From Streptomyces coeruleorubidus (GTDB taxonomy: Bacteria; Actinomycetota; Actinomycetes; Streptomycetales; Streptomycetaceae): a stretch of DNA of 64,000 nucleotides. The position numbers and the translations under genes are program-made. Within the stretch, counting starts at the first letter, position 1, and the number at the start of each line of letters is the position of its first letter. Shown here piece after piece: positions 58,202-64,000 of this stretch. Below the pieces are notes generated by a model. The model was not told where the DNA came from. It searched no databases and saw only the letters and a list, made by a program, of their open reading frames with translations. Location: positions 6,553,001 through 6,617,000 of the forward strand of contig NZ_CP023694.1 in the NCBI RefSeq assembly GCF_008705135.1, written 5' to 3'.

Positions 58202-58795
58202 ATGGAAGCCTTCACCACCCACACCGGCCGGGCCGTTCCGCTGCGCCGCAGCAACGTCGACACCGACCAGATCATCCCCGCCCACTGGCTCAAGAAGGTC
58301 ACGCGGGACGGGTTCGAGGACGGGCTGTTCGAGGCCTGGCGCAAGGACGCGTCGTTCGTGCTCAACCAGCCCGAGCGGCAGGGCGCGACCGTCCTGGTCG
58401 CCGGCCCCGACTTCGGCACCGGCTCGTCCCGCGAGCACGCCGTCTGGGCGCTTCAGAACTTCGGCTTCAAGGCCGTGATCTCCTCCCGCTTCGCCGACAT
58501 CTTCCGGGGCAACTCGCTCAAGAACGGCCTGCTCACGGTCGTTCTGGAGCAGAAGATCGTGGACGCGCTGTGGGAGCTCACCGAGAAGGACCCGCAGGCC
58601 GAGATCACCGTCGACCTGGTCGCCCGCGAGGTCCGCGCCGAGGGCATCACCGCCTCCTTCGAGCTGGACGAGAACGCCCGCTGGCGGCTGCTGAACGGCC
58701 TCGACGACATCTCGATCACCCTCCAGAACGAGGCGGACATCGCCGCGTACGAGGCGAAGCGCCCGTCGTTCAAGCCGCGGACGCTGCCGGTCTGA
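58202..58795 (+). CDS. leuD: isopropylmalate isomerase small subunit
   Basis: 197 residues. The N-terminus FTTHTGRAVPLRRSNVDTDQ, IIPAHWLKK and the swivel-domain motif GPDFGTGSSREHAVWAL match LeuD. It is cotranscribed with leuC and forms the heterodimeric enzyme. Confidence 0.97.
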   Translation: MEAFTTHTGRAVPLRRSNVDTDQIIPAHWLKKVTRDGFEDGLFEAWRKDASFVLNQPERQGATVLVAGPDFGTGSSREHAVWALQNFGFKAVISSRFADIFRGNSLKNGLLTVVLEQKIVDALWELTEKDPQAEITVDLVAREVRAEGITASFELDENARWRLLNGLDDISITLQNEADIAAYEAKRPSFKPRTLPV

Positions 58796-59071
58796 TCCGG
58801 AGCACGACCCGCCGCCCCTGAACAAGGCGACTTTCGGCCACCGCAACACCCCTCTGTACCCCTGATCAGCCCGATCGGGGGTACAGCCTTTTCTGCACCC
58901 GAACGGCCCTGCCCACCCTGAACCCGGCAGTCAACTTCCCACGTTAAGCCGGTGGTTGTTGGGGTACGCGAGATGTACAGCCGTGACTTCCGTGTGCGCC
59001 CGGAAGACCGTTTGAGGCGGCAGTTGTCCCCTGCGCAGGCGACAACTCGCCCCAGATGGCACAATCTGTGC

Positions 59072-59302
59072 ATGGAACACGACGGCCAACTCGAGCTCTA
59101 TACGGCAGTCGCGGGCCAACTCAAGGAAGCGCACGCAAGGGTGCGCGCACTGCAAGTCCCGGAGGGCGTACGGATGGCGCTGACCCGGAAGCTGCTGGTC
59201 ATTACGGCCGCGGCCAAGCACGATCTCGCCGACGCGGCAAGGCGGCTGGATCGGTTCACCGCGGACCTCGACGAGGGACGTCTCCCCGACGAGGAACGCT
59301 GA
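59072..59302 (+). CDS. small conserved-type protein, 76 residues, unknown function
   Basis: ATG at 59072 begins MEHDGQLELYTAVAGQLKEA, then HARVRALQVPEGVRMALTRK, and ends with acidic ADLDEGRLPDEER. It is almost wholly helical and charged. A CACAAT hexamer 7 bases before the ATG suggests a leaderless transcript; the in-frame ATG at 58952 would add an unlikely Arg-rich tail. It lies just upstream of hupS. Confidence 0.7.
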   Translation: MEHDGQLELYTAVAGQLKEAHARVRALQVPEGVRMALTRKLLVITAAAKHDLADAARRLDRFTADLDEGRLPDEER

Positions 59303-59438
59303 ACCGGACGACACCGCCGAGTTCGTTGCGGCACAAGGGTGATAAGCCCGTTTCGTGTTTGATTTGCGGTATATATCTGCCTAACGTGCGAAAAAGCTTG
59401 AACACTTTCGTTCTGGCGATGTCTCCGAAGGGGAAGAC

Positions 59439-60074
59439 GTGAACAAGGCGCAGCTCGTAGAAGCGATTGCCGACAAGATGGGCGGCCGACAGCAGGCCGC
59501 CGATGCTGTCGACCATGTACTGGACGCCATCGTCCGCGCGGTCGTCGCTGGTGAGAGGGTCTCCGTCACCGGCTTCGGTTCCTTCGAAAAGGTCGACCGT
59601 CCGGCCCGCTACGCCCGTAACCCCCAGACGGGCGAGCGGGTTCGGGTCAAGAAGACCTCCGTTCCGCGCTTCCGCGCGGGCCAGGGCTTCAAGGACCTGG
59701 TCAGCGGCTCGAAGAAGCTGCCGCGCGGCGGCGAGGTCTCCGTCAAGAAGGCTCCGAAGGGCAGCCTGACCGGCGGCGCCGGCGCGACGGTCAAGAAGGC
59801 CGCCGCTAAGAAGGCGACCGCCAAGACGGCCGCCGCGAAGAAGACAACGGCCAAGAAGGCTCCGGCGAAGAAGGCCACCACCAAGACGGCGGCCGCGAAG
59901 AAGACCACGGCCAAGAAGGCTCCGGCCAAGACCACGACGGCCAAGACCACCGCCGCGAAGAAGACCACCGCCAAGAAGGCACCGGCGAAGAAGGCGACCG
60001 CCAAGAAGGCGCCCGCCAAGAAGTCGACGGCGCGCAAGACCACCGCGAAGAAGACCACCGCCCGCAAGAAGTAG
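59439..60074 (+). CDS. hupS: HU-type nucleoid protein with Lys/Ala-rich tail
   Basis: 211 residues from GTG at 59439. Residues 1 to about 93 form a canonical HU fold (MNKAQLVEAIADKMGGRQQA, then GFGSFEKVDRPARYARNPQT). The remaining about 100 residues are repeats of AKKxTAKK/APAKKA, like histone H1 tails. This is the sporulation-associated HupS of Streptomyces, which compacts spore DNA. The repeats make the DNA low in complexity. Confidence 0.96.
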   Translation: MNKAQLVEAIADKMGGRQQAADAVDHVLDAIVRAVVAGERVSVTGFGSFEKVDRPARYARNPQTGERVRVKKTSVPRFRAGQGFKDLVSGSKKLPRGGEVSVKKAPKGSLTGGAGATVKKAAAKKATAKTAAAKKTTAKKAPAKKATTKTAAAKKTTAKKAPAKTTTAKTTAAKKTTAKKAPAKKATAKKAPAKKSTARKTTAKKTTARKK

Positions 60075-60096
60075 GGGCGCTGGGGCACTCACGCGC

Positions 60097-60126
60097 CGGG
60101 CCGGACTCCGTACGGAGTCCGGCCCG
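60097..60126. terminator. terminator after hupS
   Basis: A perfect 30-bp palindrome (13-bp arms starting CGGGCCGGACTCC around GTAC) between convergent genes. Confidence 0.85.
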
Positions 60127-60145
60127 CGGTGTGTTCAGGGAGTGG

Positions 60146-60349
60146 TCAGAGGGTCTGGAGGGTCACCAGAGTGATCCGGAAGTCCTCCTCCGGGCCTTCC
60201 ACCTCGATCCGCACCCGCTGTCCCGGGCGCAGCAGCCTCAAGCCGCCCGCGTCGAACGCCGCCGCGTCGAAGGGCACCGGGGTGCCGTCGTCCAGGAGCA
60301 CCTGCCCGCTGCGGCTTTCGGGGTCGTACGTGTACGCGGTCGCCTGCAT
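60146..60349 (-). CDS. small beta-rich protein, 67 residues, unknown function
   Basis: MQATAYTYDPESRSGQVLLD, then DGTPVPFDAAAFDAGGLRLL, then RPGQRVRIEVEGPEEDFRIT. The pattern resembles a small OB or cold-shock-like barrel (FDAAAF, RPGQRVRIEVE) but lacks RNP motifs. It follows cofC by 9 bp on the same strand and may be its operon partner. Confidence 0.8.
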   Translation of the reverse strand: MQATAYTYDPESRSGQVLLDDGTPVPFDAAAFDAGGLRLLRPGQRVRIEVEGPEEDFRITLVTLQTL

Positions 60350-60358
60350 GGCCGCAGC

Positions 60359-60997
60359 CTACTGCCCGGGTATCAGCAACCGCGCGGCGGCCGCGGCCGT
60401 ATGAGGGCCGACTCCCAGGGCCAGCGCGGTGCGCAGGTCGTCGCCGGTGTCCACGTCCTGGCGTACGGAATCCACGGCGGTGAGCGACAGTTCCACGGCC
60501 CCGGACGCTCGGTGCCGGGCCCGGGAATCGATACCGAAAGCCGGGGACAATTGCCGGCCCGGGGCGGCGGCCAGCAGAGTCGTACCGATTGCGGCCGCGT
60601 CCGGGAGAAAAGCGCGCGGGAATTGAGCGGCGCCGTCGAGTACCCGGGCCAATTCCGGCGGGCGCAGCGCCGGCAGGTCGGCGTTGAGCGCGGCCACCGG
60701 GCTTTCGGGACGTGCGGACCGTACGGCTCCCGCCGCGTGTGCGAGGGCGGCGTTGAGGCCGCTTCGCGGCTCGTCGGGGATGATCGCGGCGCCCAGTGCG
60801 GCCAGCTCGCGGCCGGCCCGGGCGTCGTCCGTGACGACTGCCACATCCCGTACCGCCGGGCACGCCAGCGCGGCCGCCACCGTGTCCTGCGCGAAGGCGA
60901 GCGCCAGGTCCGGCCGCAGCCCGTCGTCAGCGGTGTCCGCAAGCCTGCTCTTGGCCTGGGCCAGGGGCTTCAGGGGTACGACCAAGGTCCACTGCAC
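60359..60997 (-). CDS. cofC: 2-phospho-L-lactate / phosphoenolpyruvate guanylyltransferase
   Basis: 212 residues from GTG at 60997. The nucleotidyltransferase fold begins WTLVVPLKPLAQAKSRLA, then VVTDDARAGRELAALGAAI and ALNADLPALRPPEL; DAAAIGTTLLAA and DVDTGDDLRTAL complete CofC/FbiD. The enzyme activates the phosphoacid precursor of coenzyme F420. The later F420 genes are not in the window. Confidence 0.93.
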   Translation of the reverse strand: MQWTLVVPLKPLAQAKSRLADTADDGLRPDLALAFAQDTVAAALACPAVRDVAVVTDDARAGRELAALGAAIIPDEPRSGLNAALAHAAGAVRSARPESPVAALNADLPALRPPELARVLDGAAQFPRAFLPDAAAIGTTLLAAAPGRQLSPAFGIDSRARHRASGAVELSLTAVDSVRQDVDTGDDLRTALALGVGPHTAAAAARLLIPGQ

Positions 60998-61154
60998 AGA
61001 TGTTCCGTCCCTCTCTTGTCGCGGTCATTGTCACCCGGGGCCGACGGCGCCCGGCGTGTCGGGGCGTACGGTGTTCTCGACAGACCGGCGGCCTGGGGCG
61101 ACACTTGTGCGGCCCCCCGTGGCCCCCGATCAGGCCCAAGAGGAAGGTGTCCGC

Positions 61155-61976
61155 GTGCCCCGCCGCAGAATCGGCTTCTGGTACCGCTTCGCCGCGGTGA
61201 TCTGCAAACCGCCGCTGGTGGTTCTGCTCAGGCGGGACTGGCGAGGAATGGAGCACATTCCGGCCGAGGGCGGATTTATCACCGCGGTGAACCATAATTC
61301 GCATATCGACCCCTTCGCTTACGCGCACTTTCAGTACAACACCGGGCGCGTCCCGCGATTCCTCGCGAAGAGCGGGCTTTTCAACAAGGGATTCGTCGGC
61401 GCCGCGATGCGCGGCACCGGGCAGATTCCCGTCTACCGCGAGAGCACGGACGCGCTGAGTGCCTTCCGGGCCGCGATCGAAGCCGTGGACCGCGGGGAAT
61501 GCGTCGCCTTCTATCCCGAGGGCACCCTCACCCGCGACCCGGCGGGCTGGCCCATGACCGGCAAGACCGGGGCCGCCCGCGTCGCCCTCCAGACCAAGTG
61601 CCCGGTGATCCCCGTCGCCCAGTGGGGCTGCAACGAACTCCTGCCGCCGTACGAGAAGAAGCCGCACCTTCTGCCGCGCAAGACGCACCGCGTGCTCGCC
61701 GGACCGCCGGTGGACCTCACGCGGTTCTACGACCAGGAGATGACCACGGAGCTCCTGAAGGAGGCCACCGAGGTCATCATGGCCGCCATCACCCGGCAGC
61801 TTGAGGAGATCCGCGGCGAGAAGGCGCCCGAGATGCCCTACGACCCGCGCCGGGAGCGGATCGAACAGCGGCGCCGCACCCAGGCGCAGACACAGCGGGG
61901 CACACAGCAGGCGGCATCGCAGGTGCAGTCGGCACAGCCGGCACAGTCGGCACAGGAAGAGGGGCTGGGCAAGTGA
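61155..61976 (+). CDS. plsC: 1-acylglycerol-3-phosphate acyltransferase
   Basis: 273 residues from GTG at 61155, GAGGAAGG about 8 bases upstream. The catalytic H-x4-D is NHNSHIDP; FYPEGTLTRDP binds the glycerol phosphate. It adds the second acyl chain in phosphatidate synthesis at the membrane. The C-terminal tail (about 230-273) is Gln/Ala-rich with TQ/SAQ repeats. Its stop overlaps the gpsA start as GTGA. Confidence 0.94.
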   Translation: MPRRRIGFWYRFAAVICKPPLVVLLRRDWRGMEHIPAEGGFITAVNHNSHIDPFAYAHFQYNTGRVPRFLAKSGLFNKGFVGAAMRGTGQIPVYRESTDALSAFRAAIEAVDRGECVAFYPEGTLTRDPAGWPMTGKTGAARVALQTKCPVIPVAQWGCNELLPPYEKKPHLLPRKTHRVLAGPPVDLTRFYDQEMTTELLKEATEVIMAAITRQLEEIRGEKAPEMPYDPRRERIEQRRRTQAQTQRGTQQAASQVQSAQPAQSAQEEGLGK

Positions 61977-62983
61977 GCAAGCCGGTCAAGGCGGCGGTCC
62001 TGAGCGCCGGTTCGTGGGGCACGGCCTTCGGCATGGTGCTCGCCGACGCCGGGTGCGAGGTCACCCTGTGGGGGCGCCGCCCTCAGGTCGTGGAGGCGAT
62101 CAACTCCACCCGCACCAATCCCGACTACTTCCCGGGCGTCGAGCTCCCGGAGAACGTGCGGGCCACCACGGATCCCGCGGAAGCGGCCGCGGACGCGGAC
62201 TTCACGGTCCTCTCGGTCCCCTCGCAGACCCTGCGCGGCAACCTCGCCGACTGGGCCCCGCTGCTGGCCCCCGGCACGGTCCTCGTGTCGCTGATGAAGG
62301 GCGTCGAACTCGGCTCCGCGATGCGCATGAGCGAGGTCATCGACGACGTCGCCAAGGTCGGCCCGGACCGCATCGCCGTGGTCACCGGACCCAACCTGGC
62401 CCGCGAGATCGCCGCGCGGATGCCGGCCGCCGCCGTGGTCGCCTGCACCGACGAGGCCGTCGCCCAGCGGCTCCAGGTCGCCTGCCACACGCCGTACTTC
62501 CGCCCGTACACCAACACCGACGTCGTCGGCTGTGAACTCGGCGGCGCGGTCAAGAACGTCATCGGCCTGGCCGTCGGCATCGCGGACGGCATGGGGCTCG
62601 GCGACAACGCCAAGGGCTCGCTCATCACCCGCGGCCTCGCCGAGACCACCCGGCTCGGCATCGCCCTCGGCGCCGACCCGCTGACCTTCTCCGGACTCGC
62701 GGGCCTGGGCGACCTGGTGGCGACCTGTTCCTCGCCGCTGTCCCGCAACCACACCTTCGGCACCAACCTCGGCAAGGGCATGACGCTCCAGGAGACCATC
62801 GCGGTCACCAAGCAGACCGCCGAGGGCGTCAAGTCCTGCGAATCGGTGCTGGATCTGGCCCGCCGGCACGGCGTCGACATGCCCATCACGGAGACGGTCG
62901 TCGGCATCGTGCACGAGGGCAAGCCTCCGGTGGTGGCTCTCAAGGAGCTGATGTCGCGCAGCGCGAAGCCGGAACGACGCTGA
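61973..62983 (+). CDS. gpsA: glycerol-3-phosphate dehydrogenase [NAD(P)+]
   Basis: 336 residues from GTG at 61973, overlapping the plsC stop. The Rossmann motif AVLSAGSWGTAFGMVLADAG, the catalytic Lys in GGAVKNVIGLAVGIADGMGL and ITRGLAE are intact. It supplies glycerol-3-phosphate for phospholipids, matching the upstream plsC. Confidence 0.96.
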   Translation: MSKPVKAAVLSAGSWGTAFGMVLADAGCEVTLWGRRPQVVEAINSTRTNPDYFPGVELPENVRATTDPAEAAADADFTVLSVPSQTLRGNLADWAPLLAPGTVLVSLMKGVELGSAMRMSEVIDDVAKVGPDRIAVVTGPNLAREIAARMPAAAVVACTDEAVAQRLQVACHTPYFRPYTNTDVVGCELGGAVKNVIGLAVGIADGMGLGDNAKGSLITRGLAETTRLGIALGADPLTFSGLAGLGDLVATCSSPLSRNHTFGTNLGKGMTLQETIAVTKQTAEGVKSCESVLDLARRHGVDMPITETVVGIVHEGKPPVVALKELMSRSAKPERR

Positions 62984-63042
62984 GCGACGCGGGTCCGGGG
63001 GCGCTGTATCCCGGCCTTACCAACGGGTACTCTCAACGCGAT

Positions 63043-64000
63043 ATGAGCACCGAGAACCTCCCCCAGAGCCCCGAGCAGCCGTCTCGTAAGCCGCGTGTGG
63101 CCGTCGTGTTCGGCGGGCGCAGCTCCGAACACGGGATCTCCGTGGTCACCGCCGGCGCCGTCCTCAAGGCCATCGACCGGACGAAGTACGACGTCCTGCC
63201 GATCGGCATCACCCAGGACGGCCGCTGGGCGCTCACGGCGGACGAACCGGAGCGGATGGCGATCATCGACCGGCGCCAGCCGAGCGTCGACCTGCTCGCC
63301 GAGTCCGGCGAGGGCGGAGTGATCCTCCCGGTCGACCCCGCCAGCCGCGAAGTCGTCTACAGCGAGCCGGGATCGGTCCCCAAGGCGCTCGGCGAGGTCG
63401 ACGTGGTCTTCCCGGTGCTGCACGGCCCCTACGGCGAGGACGGCACACTCCAGGGCCTCCTGGAGCTCTCCGGCGTCCCGTACGTGGGCTCGGGCGTGCT
63501 CGCCTCGGCCGTGGGCCAGGACAAGGAGTACATGAAGCGGGTGTTCACCTCGTTCGGGCTGAAGGTGGGCCCGTACCTGGTGATCCGGCCCCGTGAGTGG
63601 CAGCAGGACGAGCCGGCCGCCCGCAAGAAGATCGTCGACTTCGCCGGGGAGCACGGCTGGCCCCTGTTCGTGAAGCCCGCGCGCGCCGGTTCGTCGATCG
63701 GCATCACCAAGGTCGACGGCCTCTCCGGCCTCGACGAGGCGATCGCCGAGGCCCAGCGGCACGACCCGAAGATCCTCGTGGAGGCCGCGCTGCGCGGCCG
63801 CGAGATCGAGTGCGGCGTCCTGGAGTTCGAGGACGGCCCCCGGGCCTCCGCCCCCGCCGAGATCCCCTCGCCGGATGCGCACGCGTACTACGACTTCGAG
63901 GCCAAGTACATCGACTCCACGCCGGGGATCGTGCCGGCGCCCCTGACGCCCGAGGAGACGGCCGAGGTCCAGCGCCTGGCGGTCGACGCCTTCGAGGCGG
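63043..64000 (+). CDS. ddl: D-alanine--D-alanine ligase, 3' end outside window
   Basis: At least 319 residues from ATG at 63043. VAVVFGGRSSEHGISVVTAG and HGPYGEDGTLQGLLELSGVP are Ddl signatures; the ATP-grasp region WPLFVKPARAGSSIGITKV follows. It makes the D-Ala-D-Ala dipeptide of peptidoglycan. A short unstructured N-terminus (TENLPQSPEQPSRK) is normal in Streptomyces. Confidence 0.96.
   Translation, partial: MSTENLPQSPEQPSRKPRVAVVFGGRSSEHGISVVTAGAVLKAIDRTKYDVLPIGITQDGRWALTADEPERMAIIDRRQPSVDLLAESGEGGVILPVDPASREVVYSEPGSVPKALGEVDVVFPVLHGPYGEDGTLQGLLELSGVPYVGSGVLASAVGQDKEYMKRVFTSFGLKVGPYLVIRPREWQQDEPAARKKIVDFAGEHGWPLFVKPARAGSSIGITKVDGLSGLDEAIAEAQRHDPKILVEAALRGREIECGVLEFEDGPRASAPAEIPSPDAHAYYDFEAKYIDSTPGIVPAPLTPEETAEVQRLAVDAFEA

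Noticed and set aside
59800..60070. Frameshift or repeat-array artefact in the 3' part of hupS
   Set aside because: The Lys/Ala repeats are the expected tail of HupS and remain in frame to a normal stop.

Overview
The window is high-GC DNA with GTG/TTG starts, strongly G/C-biased third codon positions and a gene order typical of the Streptomyces chromosome core: proline catabolism, leuB, ilvE, cimA, an acyl-CoA carboxylase pair, tandem conservons, gltX, ndgR-leuCD, hupS, cofC, plsC, gpsA, ddl. From memory this matches the S. coelicolor SCO5518-SCO5560 neighbourhood; no search was run. Accessory genes interrupt this order in several places.

1-9.5 kb: a truncated MFS exporter divergent from a TetR regulator; an Opp/Dpp/Nik-type ABC importer operon (lipoprotein, fused two-part permease, two ATPases) behind a 15-bp sequence that looks like a Zur (zinc) operator; a vanadium haloperoxidase/PAP2-like protein; a PucR-type regulator. 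9.6-15 kb: proline dehydrogenase and P5C dehydrogenase separated by four degenerate 17-bp repeats, an AAC(2')-like acetyltransferase, a 43-residue basic protein and a Tat/lipoprotein-type phosphatase. 15-22 kb: leuB, ilvE, a deletion scar joining halves of an NCS1 permease and a TetR gene, a secreted beta-propeller protein, and cimA behind an Ile-Ile leader peptide and an intrinsic terminator (attenuator).

22-37 kb: a Gly-rich membrane protein; a chloramphenicol-type exporter whose 3' end runs into a 42-bp tandem array and whose 5' leader carries an upstream ORF and a possible Shine-Dalgarno-masking stem; an EamA transporter divergent from a TetR with twin operators; a YdeI-like protein; trypsin; YceI behind a large inverted repeat; a GT4 glycosyltransferase; a second EamA-type transporter with a small upstream ORF; an SDR; a family 8 polysaccharide lyase; and accB/accE. 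37.5-48.2 kb: two complete cvnABCD conservons in tandem on the minus strand, with nearly identical CvnD GTPases.

49-64 kb: an FAH-family protein and gltX; then, between gltX and a HAD gene, a compact lasso-peptide cluster (A-C-B1-B2) whose 44-residue GTG-started precursor encodes the predicted core GFGGWRLDSIFGIYT with a Gly1-Asp8 ring. No exporter gene accompanies it. Five tRNA genes (Gln-Glu-Glu-Gln-Glu), ndgR divergent from leuCD, hupS, cofC, plsC-gpsA and a truncated ddl follow.

Branched-chain amino acid synthesis is spread over four loci (leuB, ilvE, cimA, leuCD) that together make Leu and feed Ile through citramalate. The strongest candidates for something undescribed are the lasso peptide, the putative Zur-controlled Opp-type importer, and the two leader-peptide switches.
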